From: a virus
Strand: one strand, 5' to 3'
DNA length: 57,391 nucleotides
Virus record (IMG/VR): IMGVR_UViG_3300027708_000083
Location: 1-57,391 of that record
Positions 15,542 through 22,938 of this stretch are shown piece after piece. Below the pieces are notes generated by a model. The model did no database searches, had not been told where the DNA came from, and saw only the letters and a list, made by a program, of their open reading frames with translations. Position 1 is the first letter of the stretch, and every line of letters starts with the position of its first letter. Both the position numbers and the translations under genes were made by a program.

Positions 15542-16238
15542 GGTGTTCTCCCAGGCTTAATTTAGCACTTGTTAATTTGTCAATGTGTTTACGAAACTTG
15601 TCAATTTTTCCACGAGCACGTAGTAGTTTAAAAGCTAGGTTTTCTACTGAATACTCGCCACCAGCTTGAAGTCCAGTTTGGCGCAGTCTACGAATATCCG
15701 ACATTGTTTCTTCAGCTGTATTTAAGTCATTTGAGCGCATTGCTTGATTGATCTTACTGGCATAATTTCGAGCTTTGCTTTTAACTTCGGCATCTCGAAT
15801 GTGTGGAATTTTGTGAGTAGGTTTAACTAACCAGTGATCGTTTAGTACAGAGTATATGCCTGCTGAATGATGCGGCTGTTGCACATCTTGCACATACAAT
15901 TCTACATCAATACCTTTGATGTTGATGTCATATGTAAAGTTATACTGATTCTTTTTGGCAGTGTATAGTTCAGCTAGTTCTGGTTGATCTTTGGGCATGT
16001 CAACTACTAGATGCAGATCTAGGTCACTATGCGGGCCATACCCATACGCGGCATTTGATCCACTGATCGTGATATCTCTTAAGTTTAACTTTGTAACATT
16101 TAGAAACTTGGCAAAATGCAAAGCTATTGACATCAACTTGTATCGAACTGTGGTTTCTAAATGATTATTCTCCCACAGTAGGGGATTAAGTTCGCTGTTA
16201 TAGGTAACAGGGGATATTGAGATCTCTTGAAAGTTCAT
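15528..16238 (-). CDS. Nucleotidyltransferase-fold protein
   Basis: 236 residues. ISGSNAAYGYGPHSDLDL fits the Pol-beta superfamily G-S-x(n)-D-x-D metal site (GS, then SDLDL) and VELYVQD may supply the third acidic residue. Such proteins add nucleotides to RNA, protein or small molecules; in T4-like phages they are common and uncharacterised. No SD is visible: the late box ends four bases before ATG, inside a 7-bp inverted repeat. Confidence 0.7.
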   Translation of the reverse strand: MNFQEISISPVTYNSELNPLLWENNHLETTVRYKLMSIALHFAKFLNVTKLNLRDITISGSNAAYGYGPHSDLDLHLVVDMPKDQPELAELYTAKKNQYNFTYDINIKGIDVELYVQDVQQPHHSAGIYSVLNDHWLVKPTHKIPHIRDAEVKSKARNYASKINQAMRSNDLNTAEETMSDIRRLRQTGLQAGGEYSVENLAFKLLRARGKIDKFRKHIDKLTSAKLSLGEHHEDQ

Positions 16239-16255
16239 ACTGTATTTAACAGTAT
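16237..16255 (-). promoter_or_regulatory. Late box in hairpin at a leaderless start
   Basis: GTTAAATA (16243-16250) ends four bases before ATG. ATACTGT and ACAGTAT form a perfect 7-bp inverted repeat with TAAAT as loop; the right arm overlaps the ATG. Confidence 0.65.
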
Positions 16256-16656
16256 TATAAGCCTAAGAACTTTAATATGTGTGGAAAGTTAACAGCATTG
16301 ATCCAACCTGTGCCTGCGGCAAATGCCAGACCAACCATGGCATACGTGGTGTACTTGTTTTTGACTTTTTCTAAGTCGCCAATTTTGCCAGCTAATTCAT
16401 TGTGTTGTGCAGACTGTTGTTCATTTAAATGATTGGCATGCTCATAGTACTTTTCAGCATTACTACGATATTCATTGGTCATCTTGTCCAACTGTGCCAA
16501 GACTACATCACGAGTATTGTCAAGACATTCGTGCATGTCTTTAACATCGGCCTTGAGGTCGACGATCTGTTCTTTGAGTGATTCTACTTTGGTTTCAACT
16601 ATGCCTACACGCTCTGGTAACATAGCTATTTGTGCTACAGCTTCTTTCGTGGCCAT
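16255..16656 (-). CDS. Coiled-coil protein with C-terminal membrane anchor
   Basis: 133 residues. Residues 10-100 are heptad-like (VGIVETKVESLKEQIVDLK...), followed by a hydrophobic span YAMVGLAFAAGTGWI. The layout recalls XhlA-type holin accessory proteins, but that is only a shape match. The start at 16656 is preferred over 16701 because GGAG lies ten bases upstream. Confidence 0.65.
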   Translation of the reverse strand: MATKEAVAQIAMLPERVGIVETKVESLKEQIVDLKADVKDMHECLDNTRDVVLAQLDKMTNEYRSNAEKYYEHANHLNEQQSAQHNELAGKIGDLEKVKNKYTTYAMVGLAFAAGTGWINAVNFPHILKFLGL

Positions 16657-16760
16657 TCTGGGCTCTCCAATGTTATAAGTCAAGTGCTCGCTCCGAGCCA
16701 TGTGCCTAATTTATGATTGAATGCCTATGTGCCTTTGTAGTATAGTAATTACACTGATAG

Positions 16761-16768
16761 TATTTATT
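16761..16768 (-). promoter_or_regulatory. Late promoter
   Basis: AATAAATA followed by CTATC on the minus strand, close to the T4 form TATAAATACTATT; about 105 bases before the coiled-coil gene. Confidence 0.65.
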
Positions 16769-16796
16769 AATATATGCGAGATATTATAGCACTAGT

Positions 16797-17198
16797 TTAT
16801 TTTTTAAAGAAACTAATATTCTTACCAGGATCGTATGTGTTGAATACTGCGTACTCCTGTTCCATATCTTCGTCTAAGTTATTTATGTAGGGAACTAAAT
16901 GAAAGTCCTGTAGCAACATACCAACTGGATCACCGTCGACCTCATAGTTAAAGTCAAGATCTGTGGACCAATCAAATCTCCAAACTCGTATAATCTTATC
17001 AGTATCAAACCCAACAAGTCTTCCGCATACTTCTGTTACGTCGGGCTTGTATGTCCACACAATATTAGATCGTATACCCAGTGTTTGTATAATTGTGTTA
17101 AAGTTTTGTTCTTTTTTGTGTGCAATTTCAGATCCCGGAACAGACCTATGCTGTCCAGTATGTGTAATATCAACAAGTGTGTAGAGTTTGTATTCCAT
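16797..17198 (-). CDS. Conserved T4-like phage protein, possible virion component
   Basis: 133 residues. LYTLVDITHTGQHRS, TLGIRSNIVW, VWRFDWSTD and AVFNTYDPGKNISFF form a pattern familiar from T4-like cyanophages, where no function is assigned. ATG at 17198 is preceded by a late box four bases away and no SD; a GTG just before it is an alternative start. Confidence 0.65.
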   Translation of the reverse strand: MEYKLYTLVDITHTGQHRSVPGSEIAHKKEQNFNTIIQTLGIRSNIVWTYKPDVTEVCGRLVGFDTDKIIRVWRFDWSTDLDFNYEVDGDPVGMLLQDFHLVPYINNLDEDMEQEYAVFNTYDPGKNISFFKK

Positions 17199-17202
17199 CA
17201 CA

Positions 17203-17210
17203 TATTTAAC
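17203..17210 (-). promoter_or_regulatory. Late box at a leaderless start
   Basis: GTTAAATA, then TGTG, then ATG on the minus strand. Confidence 0.6.
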
Positions 17211-17216
17211 AGTCGT

Positions 17217-17246
17217 AAAAAAGCCCCACTATAAAAGTGAGGCTTA
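17217..17246 (-). terminator. Rho-independent terminator
   Basis: On the minus strand AGCCTCAC pairs with GTGGGGCT (one G-U) and is followed by seven T. It ends the structural gene starting at 17760 and separates it from the next unit. Confidence 0.8.
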
Positions 17247-17274
17247 GTCTTCCCATCCCTGAGAAATAAAGCTA

Positions 17275-17760
17275 TTAAGCGAAAGCAACGCCTGTGGCAT
17301 CAGTAGTCACGGTTGCGATAGTGCATGTAGATGAACCACCAAATCCTAGACTAGCTACAACGGCTGCTTCTAGATCACCGTATGATCCGTCTGCTGTGTT
17401 ACCAGTTGTGTCGCTGTCATTAACTGTGTCTTCTGTAACAAGAACCAAGAAACCAGTTGTACCAGGTGTGAATACTTGGTAAATTTCAGCGCCAACTTGT
17501 AGTGCGCGAACTGCTTTAGAGAATGCGCTGTTTGAAGCTTGGTAACCTGTACCAACTACTGAGTAAGCGGCGCCGCCGGATAGACCTGTATCTTTTTGGA
17601 ACGCTACTGCTGTTGAACCGTCGTTTCCTGTTGCTGTTACTTTCAATACACGTAATTGACGTGTTCCAAAGTTACTGAATAGTGAACCTACACCGTAACC
17701 TTGTTGTGGGACCATACGTCCGTAATTTGTTGCTACTGTTGTACCTAATAGTGATGGCAT
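17275..17760 (-). CDS. Putative major or decoration virion protein
   Basis: 161 residues, Gly/Ala/Thr/Val-rich, no cysteine-rich or catalytic motif; MVPQQGYGVGSLFSNFGTRQ then alternating beta strands. It is an isolated unit with a late box, a leader with two small hairpins, a strong AGGAG site and its own terminator, the layout of a highly expressed structural gene. Which particle part it forms is unknown. Confidence 0.6.
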   Translation of the reverse strand: MPSLLGTTVATNYGRMVPQQGYGVGSLFSNFGTRQLRVLKVTATGNDGSTAVAFQKDTGLSGGAAYSVVGTGYQASNSAFSKAVRALQVGAEIYQVFTPGTTGFLVLVTEDTVNDSDTTGNTADGSYGDLEAAVVASLGFGGSSTCTIATVTTDATGVAFA

Positions 17761-17829
17761 AATTTTTCTCCTAAATGTCCATAACTGCTCGAACTCTTCG
17801 AGCGGCTTATTAAAAAGCCTTTGTAATAT

Positions 17830-17837
17830 TATTTACC
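17830..17837 (-). promoter_or_regulatory. Late promoter
   Basis: GGTAAATA on the minus strand, about 70 bases before the structural gene. The leader holds two short perfect hairpins (GGCTT/AAGCC and GCTCGAA/TTCGAGC) before AGGAG. Confidence 0.65.
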
Positions 17838-17857
17838 ACTTTGGGCAAAAACCGGGC

Positions 17858-18700
17858 TCAAAGAGACATTTTTTGGCGTATAGCTTTGAACCAATCTACG
17901 GTACCTTCTTGCAGATGCGGGTACTTTTTAGCCATATCTGCACGGAATTGTTCTAAGCGTGGGCTATTGATGCCGCCCACTCGAGCAATAATACTTTCTA
18001 CATTGCCTAGATCTTCAGCAGTTGCTCCAGCACCTAGCGCAATTTCAGCTACTTTGTCTATGTCACGTGTGACTACTTCGCCAGTAGCACGATCTTGTAG
18101 TGCTCCACCAAAGCCGTTGTATTGGAATGTTTTAGGAGGATGTCCTGGGATAGTATTAATCACACTGGCCATGGCAAACTGTTGATCTTGTCCACCGTAG
18201 GGACTATCTTTAACAGAATAGTCGTGCTCATGATGTTTACCTATTTCATGTGCATGTTCCATGATCATTAGATCTATCTGAAAGTATGTGGGCAATCCTT
18301 CTATTTCGTGCCCGGTAGGATAGCCTATGTGTACATTCTTACCTATTTGCAGTGTGGGATAGTGCTGAGTCATGTGCTGTGCTACTGCTTTGCGTACACC
18401 AGCATCATCTGTACCAGGGTCTAGCTGTAATTTTTGTTTAATACTGACTGCGTCCATGAACACATCTACATCGCCGCTGTCAATTTTACTAGTACCTTTG
18501 TGTGCATACCTGTGTTCCGGATCAAACGAACCAGCACCGCCACTGCGCCAGAATCCAGAGTCGCCTATACTTTCTAACACAGGCTGTAGTCCGTTCTTTA
18601 TTTCCATATACTGAGTTGGTGTTAGGCGAACCAGCACACCCTTAGTTGGACCGTTGGCTAGTATATCTATGCCTAGCTTTTTAAGTGCATTACCGCTCAT
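17858..18700 (-). CDS. Nucleotidyltransferase-like phage protein
   Basis: 280 residues. DSGDVDVFMDA supplies a D-x-D pair and TYFQIDLMIM a third acidic residue, the Pol-beta-type arrangement also seen in a T4-like family with SGDLD..QTD motifs. C-terminal part (TVDWFKAIRQKM) is helical. The role is unknown; RNA or protein nucleotidylation is possible. It overlaps the upstream gene by ATGA. Confidence 0.6.
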   Translation of the reverse strand: MSGNALKKLGIDILANGPTKGVLVRLTPTQYMEIKNGLQPVLESIGDSGFWRSGGAGSFDPEHRYAHKGTSKIDSGDVDVFMDAVSIKQKLQLDPGTDDAGVRKAVAQHMTQHYPTLQIGKNVHIGYPTGHEIEGLPTYFQIDLMIMEHAHEIGKHHEHDYSVKDSPYGGQDQQFAMASVINTIPGHPPKTFQYNGFGGALQDRATGEVVTRDIDKVAEIALGAGATAEDLGNVESIIARVGGINSPRLEQFRADMAKKYPHLQEGTVDWFKAIRQKMSL

Positions 18701-18948
18701 TCTTTTGATTCCTGGATACGTTTGATACCACGTTTGAACTTGGTAGCATCACTAGTTCTAATGCTATTGATAAATCTACGCTCTAACTCAGCGGCAGTTT
18801 CTATGTCATAGTTTTCTCGAATCATAGTCAGTAGATTGATAGCACTTTGGATAATGTTTGAGCCGCGGCTCTCTATGACTAGATCCGAATTTCGGCTTAG
18901 ACCAATGTCGTTTAACTCTTGTAAAATACTTCTAGTGCTTTTTCGCAT
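18697..18948 (-). CDS. Small conserved T4-like phage protein
   Basis: 83 residues, helical: MRKSTRSILQELNDIGL, ESRGSNIIQSAINLLTMI, ELERRFINSIRT. The pattern recurs beside the nucleotidyltransferase-like gene in T4-like phages. The ATG at 18948 is preferred to an upstream TTG. Both an early promoter and a late box lie upstream. Confidence 0.65.
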   Translation of the reverse strand: MRKSTRSILQELNDIGLSRNSDLVIESRGSNIIQSAINLLTMIRENYDIETAAELERRFINSIRTSDATKFKRGIKRIQESKE

Positions 18949-18966
18949 GAATTTAGTTTCCAACTG

Positions 18967-18974
18967 TATTTATG
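18967..18974 (-). promoter_or_regulatory. Late box
   Basis: CATAAATA, then CAG, on the minus strand, 19 bases before the ATG at 18948. Confidence 0.6.
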
Positions 18975-18976
18975 GT

Positions 18977-19005
18977 ATTATACACAACAATGATAAGAAC
19001 ATCAA
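18977..19005 (-). promoter_or_regulatory. Sigma70-type promoter
   Basis: TTGATG, 17 bp, TATAAT on the minus strand; the late box follows directly, so this gene can be read both early and late. Confidence 0.75.
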
Positions 19006-19010
19006 TCAAG

Positions 19011-19039
19011 TTGATTATTTGTGCAATGCCACGTATACT
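19011..19039 (+). promoter_or_regulatory. Sigma70-type promoter
   Basis: TTGATT, 17 bp, TATACT, back to back with the minus-strand promoter; reads into the small-gene cluster at 19096. Confidence 0.75.
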
Positions 19040-19040
19040 T

Positions 19041-19048
19041 GATAAATA
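19041..19048 (+). promoter_or_regulatory. Late box
   Basis: GATAAATA followed by CTCAG, one base after the early -10 box. Confidence 0.6.
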
Positions 19049-19095
19049 CTCAGTAGAAACCATGAGTATCTACTAACACCCACAGGAGTCACAAA

Positions 19096-19281
19096 ATGAC
19101 AACAATATCAAATAAAATGCTTTCTATATTAGAAAGACTGGCAGAAATGTTTCCTAAAGCAGGTTATCAAACGCACTTAGAGCAGTATATTAACAGCAAA
19201 AACCCAACTAATGCGGCAGAAGTAGACTACTGGCAACGCCAATACGATTCAGAAGCCAAATACTGGAGCCGTGGACTATGA
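19096..19281 (+). CDS. Small hypothetical protein
   Basis: 61 residues: an amphipathic N-terminal helix (MLSILERLAEMF) and a polar end containing DYWQRQYDSEAKYW. It faintly recalls DUF3563-type small proteobacterial proteins, not enough for a call. SD GGAG eight bases upstream; stop overlaps the next start. Confidence 0.6.
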   Translation: MTTISNKMLSILERLAEMFPKAGYQTHLEQYINSKNPTNAAEVDYWQRQYDSEAKYWSRGL

Positions 19282-19397
19282 AAACCATTCTTAACTCAAT
19301 TTGGACAATCTTAGTCTCAGTAGGCGAAGCTCGTCATGCGGCGTGGCTCGCACGTCAAGGCCGAGTAGAAGAAGCCAAGGCAGTATATGGCAACTAA
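19278..19397 (+). CDS. Small hypothetical protein (39 aa)
   Basis: MKTILNSIWTILVSVGEARH followed by AAWLARQGRVEEAK. An N-terminal amphipathic helix and a basic, alanine-rich end. ATGA overlap with the gene before and an 11-base overlap with the next argue that it is translated. Confidence 0.5.
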   Translation: MKTILNSIWTILVSVGEARHAAWLARQGRVEEAKAVYGN

Positions 19398-19497
19398 AGT
19401 ATTTGAAGCTGTTCAACACTTTGAACACAAGTACGGTGAACGAGCCGCGACATGGGCCATTGCGGCCATTGTTGTGTACTTGGTAATAGCACAGTAA
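19387..19497 (+). CDS. Small single-span membrane peptide (36 aa)
   Basis: A charged N-terminus (VFEAVQHFEHKYGER) and a C-terminal hydrophobic span (TWAIAAIVVYLVIA). Overlaps the end of the preceding small gene. Confidence 0.45.
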   Translation: MATKVFEAVQHFEHKYGERAATWAIAAIVVYLVIAQ

Positions 19498-19503
19498 ACT
19501 ACC

Positions 19504-19511
19504 GATAAATA
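19504..19511 (+). promoter_or_regulatory. Late box at a leaderless start
   Basis: GATAAATA, then TTGGC, then ATG of the esterase gene. CCGAT/ATTGG could form a weak 5-bp hairpin around the box. Confidence 0.65.
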
Positions 19512-19516
19512 TTGGC

Positions 19517-20092
19517 ATGAACTTAGTGTATATTCACGGGGCAAATGCCACCAGCGAGAGCTTCAACTATATTAAAAGTAAACTGGGCACAGGACTAGAC
19601 ATTAACTACGATAGTCGCAACGGGTTTGAAAACAACTTCAAAGATATGCAGACTGCGTTGCAGGATCATAAGGACATAGTGTTTGTTGCGCATAGTCTTG
19701 GTGGTATATACGCATTGCACTTGGCCAACAGCATGCCTAATATAGTTAAGGGTGCTGTGACACTAAGCACTCCATATGGTGGTGCTGAAGTAGCGGACTA
19801 TGCTCAATACTTCTTGCCATTCAGCAGACTGATGCGTGATATTGGACCCAGTTCGTGGGTAATGAAGCAGGCTAAACGTATCAAGATACAGCATCCGTGG
19901 ACCAACATTGTTACGGTGAAAGGGCAAAGCCCATTTATGCATGAGCCTAACGATGGCGTTGTAACTATTGCCAGTCAACGGCATCATGCGGATATGGAAC
20001 TAGTAGAAGTGGACTGCAACCACTATGAAGTTGTGCTGAGTGATGCTGTTGTTAGACTTGTTAAAGAAAGAGTAAACAAGTTTAAAAAATAA
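19517..20092 (+). CDS. Alpha/beta-hydrolase (lipase/esterase-like)
   Basis: 191 residues. YIHGANAT forms the oxyanion region; AHSLGG carries the nucleophile Ser60; NDGVV supplies Asp146; CNHYEV supplies His169, a full triad. The lid-like region resembles PGAP1/EstA-type lipases. It could hydrolyse membrane or LPS esters, for lysis or envelope modification; no signal peptide is present, so it acts in the cytoplasm unless released at lysis. No SD. Confidence 0.8.
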   Translation: MNLVYIHGANATSESFNYIKSKLGTGLDINYDSRNGFENNFKDMQTALQDHKDIVFVAHSLGGIYALHLANSMPNIVKGAVTLSTPYGGAEVADYAQYFLPFSRLMRDIGPSSWVMKQAKRIKIQHPWTNIVTVKGQSPFMHEPNDGVVTIASQRHHADMELVEVDCNHYEVVLSDAVVRLVKERVNKFKK

Positions 20093-20102
20093 GTCATTCA
20101 GC

Positions 20103-20131
20103 TTTACACACAGTCTTGTACACTGTATAAT
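20103..20131 (+). promoter_or_regulatory. Sigma70-type promoter
   Basis: TTTACA, 17 bp, TATAAT upstream of the gene at 20190. Confidence 0.8.
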
Positions 20132-20136
20132 AAATA
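20129..20136 (+). promoter_or_regulatory. Late box fused to the early -10
   Basis: AATAAATA shares its first three bases with TATAAT; composite early/late element. Confidence 0.6.
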
Positions 20137-20189
20137 CATGGACAGCAAAGTTGCTGTCAATACAGACATTAAACACACAGGAGATTATT

Positions 20190-20462
20190 ATGTCACAATT
20201 TGAAACACCAAAACTACCAGAAGTTAAATTCAGCAAGAACGGCTACGAAATCCGTACTGACATCTTGGGCATGGCCAAAAGCCTAGTACAAGACGACTTC
20301 CACGCCAAATTCCAAGGCTGGGAAATGACCACTGCCAAAGATCCAGCTACAGGCAAGTTGGTTACCACAGTGGGTATGCCTGAGTTTCCAGGACTTGACA
20401 AAGTGTTGGAAACAGCTGAAAAGATGTATAGCTTTGTGAACCAAGGCGTTGCAAAGAAGTAA
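20190..20462 (+). CDS. Conserved T4-like phage protein
   Basis: 90 residues: FETPKLPEVKFSKNGYEIRT, DFHAKFQGWEM, MPEFPGLDKVLETAEKMY. I recognise this pattern as conserved in T4-like phages, function unknown. The start is fixed by AGGAG before ATG; the frame extends 13 codons further without a site. It has its own promoter and terminator, so it is probably abundant. Confidence 0.75.
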   Translation: MSQFETPKLPEVKFSKNGYEIRTDILGMAKSLVQDDFHAKFQGWEMTTAKDPATGKLVTTVGMPEFPGLDKVLETAEKMYSFVNQGVAKK

Positions 20463-20505
20463 TACATTAGCATAGCTAGTTCGCCAGAATAGCGTAACAT
20501 TCACT

Positions 20506-20528
20506 AGCACCTTCGGGTGCTTTTCTTT
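20506..20528 (+). terminator. Rho-independent terminator
   Basis: AGCACC, UUCG tetraloop, GGTGCT, then TTTCTTTT. Confidence 0.9.
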
Positions 20529-20619
20529 TGGCTAAAATACTTGTCAACGGATGTGCAGGCTATGGCGTTATATATATGTAGGGGTAGAAATTCCTACTTA
20601 ACCAAAAGGAAACTTCAAA

Positions 20620-20871
20620 ATGAAAACTATCGCAACCGTAATCGCAACCTTGTTTGCCGCAACTGCTTTCGCCGCTGAGCCAGCTAAGGCTCCTGCAACA
20701 CCAGCAAGTGCAACTCCTGCCGCTACAGCAAGTGCTCCAGCACCAACTGCTTCTAAGCCTGCCAAGACTGAAAAGAAAGCAAAGCCAGAGGTAGCCAAAG
20801 CTGATGCCACTAAAAGTGCAACACCAGCACCTGCCGCTAAGGATACCAAAACAGAAGCTGTTAAGAAGTAA
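20620..20871 (+). CDS. Secreted Ala/Lys/Pro-rich protein
   Basis: 83 residues. A signal peptide (MKTIATVIATLFAATAFA) is followed by a low-complexity Ala/Lys/Pro/Thr chain. Similar proteins occur in proteobacterial genomes; the role is unknown, perhaps periplasmic charge or wall interaction. SD AAAGGAA upstream of ATG. The regular A-rich repeats could come from recombination. Confidence 0.65.
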   Translation: MKTIATVIATLFAATAFAAEPAKAPATPASATPAATASAPAPTASKPAKTEKKAKPEVAKADATKSATPAPAAKDTKTEAVKK

Positions 20872-20887
20872 TCCACTTAGAAAAAGT

Positions 20888-21076
20888 TTGATACTTGGAG
20901 GGAGCGATCCTTCCAATACTATCGACGATGAAGATCTAATAACAACGTATCGTCGCAGAGATTTAGACAAGTCGGACAAACTCCAACCAGATGCTGATCT
21001 CAGTGATTATGTTTTAGTTAGATTGGCTGTGGCCAGAGCCAAAGCAATGGCTGCATATAGAGAAGCTCAAGCGTGA
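20888..21076 (+). CDS. Small conserved phage protein, start uncertain
   Basis: The conserved part is LSDYVLVRLAVARAKAMAAYREAQA, preceded by an acidic and Arg-rich region. No in-frame ATG lies between 20804 (inside the preceding gene) and the C-terminus, so I place the start at TTG 20888; the ATG at 20804 with a 68-base overlap is the alternative. Followed by a terminator. Confidence 0.5.
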   Translation: MILGGSDPSNTIDDEDLITTYRRRDLDKSDKLQPDADLSDYVLVRLAVARAKAMAAYREAQA

Positions 21077-21094
21077 AAACGGTTGGGCTTTTTT
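21064..21094 (+). terminator. Rho-independent terminator
   Basis: AGCTCAA pairs with TTGGGCT (one G-U), followed by TTTTT; it overlaps the last codons of the plus-strand gene and separates it from the convergent minus gene. Confidence 0.75.
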
Positions 21095-21503
21095 ATTCTA
21101 CTGATTCTTTGTCAAAGTAGTTGGGATGCTGTTTACCCCAGTTACGCATGATAACTGCGGCCTGTGCATTAGCTTCATTCTCTTGTGGTGATCCAGTTGA
21201 ACCAGCGGCATCGTCAGCCAGCTCGCCATTCAAGTCTTGTTTGAAGTGTACCATTTCGTGTGCTAATGTCCTGCACACATCGTTGATGTGGCGATTTTTC
21301 ACAGTGATGGTGATGTGCTCAGCACCTGGCTGATATCCACCAAAGCTCTTGTTGTTTACACTTTGCTTTGAGTCAAACACAAAGTCAAACTTTGGCAATG
21401 TTTCAAGTTCCAAATGCTTGGCGGCAAAACGCACAAAGTCGTGTAGGATACCAAATGTATCCCGTTTGCTCATGCCCTCTACAAGTATTTCTTTAACTTT
21501 CAT
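21093..21503 (-). CDS. HExxH zinc-peptidase-like protein
   Basis: 136 residues. TLAHEMVHFKQD contains HEMVH, and SPQENEANAQA offers a downstream Glu as third zinc ligand, the gluzincin pattern. Short proteins of this kind occur in T4-like phages; the target is unknown. There is no SD; a late box ends four bases before ATG. Confidence 0.7.
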   Translation of the reverse strand: MKVKEILVEGMSKRDTFGILHDFVRFAAKHLELETLPKFDFVFDSKQSVNNKSFGGYQPGAEHITITVKNRHINDVCRTLAHEMVHFKQDLNGELADDAAGSTGSPQENEANAQAAVIMRNWGKQHPNYFDKESVE

Positions 21504-21507
21504 TGAG

Positions 21508-21515
21508 TATTTATT
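21508..21515 (-). promoter_or_regulatory. Late box at a leaderless start
   Basis: AATAAATA, then CTCA, then ATG on the minus strand. Confidence 0.65.
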
Positions 21516-22302
21516 ACCAATTAATGGTAAACTGTGTACCTTGTGGGATTACTGAAGCACCAAACCATCCGGCAAAATTATAAAAGGTAGCATCTTCTGA
21601 AGCAACTGATGTAAATCCGCTGCCGGTCTGTGTTCTCACGTTGATTTGATTAGCAGTAAATCCGCCATTGTCGAATCTTGGATCAGTCCAAGTCAGTATC
21701 CAACCAGTGTTAGTGATGGCCGAAGCCATTCCTGAATTATCTGATTTTCTAACTTTAAACGTAAATGGATTGCCTACACTACTGTCTATGGTTCCTACAT
21801 AACTGGTAACAGGAGCATTAGTCCAAGGACGACCAGCTACTAAAGTTTGAGAACCCAAATATTGCCAAACAACAAAAGAATGGCCGACTATGCTGTTGCT
21901 GGTTAAAGTTAATTGCGTATCCGATTGTATTGATGCGATAGTACCAATTCCAAAGTTTCCATACGTTGATGTCATAACTGTGCCAACAGTCAACGTTGTA
22001 AAACTGGTTCCGGAACCAGTAACAATATTACTAGATGTACTGGCACTGATCAGTCCTGAGCCGGCAACTTGTACAGCACCATTGGCATTATTAGTTATAG
22101 CATTGCCTGTGTATTTTGTTGGTAATAAATTAATATCTAAAGTATTAGCGGCTCTATAATAATTCTTAGTAGAATCTATGCTTCCAGTAATCGTGCCATC
22201 ACGGGCCACAACTTTGCCCTGTCGTTTGGCAGTGGCTTTGTCCAGTTTGGCTTCTTGCTTTAACTGTTTAGTTGATAGTGTTGATATTCCGTTGGCGGCC
22301 AT
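21514..22302 (-). CDS. Putative virion protein with beta-rich tail
   Basis: 262 residues. A helical, basic N-terminus (STLSTKQLKQEAKLDKATAK) is followed by RDGTITGSIDSTKNYYR and a long Thr/Ser/Gly-rich beta region. I recognise this N-terminus from phage structural proteins near tail genes. Its late box and AGAGGA site point to late expression. Tail accessory or fibre protein are the likely roles. Confidence 0.6.
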   Translation of the reverse strand: MAANGISTLSTKQLKQEAKLDKATAKRQGKVVARDGTITGSIDSTKNYYRAANTLDINLLPTKYTGNAITNNANGAVQVAGSGLISASTSSNIVTGSGTSFTTLTVGTVMTSTYGNFGIGTIASIQSDTQLTLTSNSIVGHSFVVWQYLGSQTLVAGRPWTNAPVTSYVGTIDSSVGNPFTFKVRKSDNSGMASAITNTGWILTWTDPRFDNGGFTANQINVRTQTGSGFTSVASEDATFYNFAGWFGASVIPQGTQFTINW

Positions 22303-22321
22303 TATATGAATCCTCTACGTG

Positions 22322-22337
22322 TATTTATCGATAAGTA
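22322..22337. promoter_or_regulatory. Divergent palindromic pair of late boxes
   Basis: Minus box GATAAATA (22322-22329) and plus box GATAAGTA (22330-22337) form one near-palindrome. The minus one serves the virion gene at 22302; the plus one ends four bases before the ATG at 22342. Confidence 0.6.
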
Positions 22338-22341
22338 CTCC

Positions 22342-22938
22342 ATGCTTACACATGTTCCTATAATACCTAATCTAGTGTATAAAACGCACGTTCCGCTAGA
22401 TTGGGCGGCAATCAACAACAAGTGCTTTGATTTAATCGGTACTTCTTTAAAAACAGAGTATGCTAAATCTCCTACAAACGGTGGTACTTCATTCACTCAA
22501 CGAGAACAACCTCACGAGTGGGACGAATTTAGTCTGTTACGATCAACAATACAAGCTAGCATTGAACAGATACGCAAAGAGTGGAAGTTAGTTCCCATTA
22601 AGTTTTGGTTAGAAAAAAGCTGGATAAGTTGGCATGATAATGGTGCCAAACTAGAAGAACACGATCACGGGCATACTATGTTTATAGCAACATACTATTT
22701 GAAAAAGCCCCCAAACAGCGGCAACATTGAATATAGAAATCCGTTAGAATATCACTGGGCTGGATACCCCATCTTACCCCCAGAACAAACACTCTGGACT
22801 GAAGTTCCTGCAGAAGCAGGAGATCTACTGTTGTTTCCCGGATGGCTCAAACATCGGGTACAACCTAACAACACCAATCAGAGGCGCATTGCCCTTACTA
22901 TAAATATTAACTCACATAGGTATCAATTTAATGATTAA
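22342..22938 (+). CDS. Fe(II)/2-oxoglutarate oxygenase
   Basis: 198 residues. [45 protein letters not shown] and RRIALTIN match the 2OG-FeII_Oxy_5 (prolyl-hydroxylase-like) layout, with the distal His in LKHRV and the 2OG Arg in RRIAL. The substrate is unknown. I place the start at 22342, directly after a late box, not at the upstream in-frame ATG (22306) that lies three bases from the divergent gene. It overlaps the ALAS gene by eight bases. Confidence 0.75.
   Translation: MLTHVPIIPNLVYKTHVPLDWAAINNKCFDLIGTSLKTEYAKSPTNGGTSFTQREQPHEWDEFSLLRSTIQASIEQIRKEWKLVPIKFWLEKSWISWHDNGAKLEEHDHGHTMFIATYYLKKPPNSGNIEYRNPLEYHWAGYPILPPEQTLWTEVPAEAGDLLLFPGWLKHRVQPNNTNQRRIALTININSHRYQFND

Noticed and set aside
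22306-22341. Longer start for the 2OG oxygenase
   Set aside because: This ATG is three bases from the divergent gene's start and has no site, whereas 22342 follows a late box at the usual four-base spacing.
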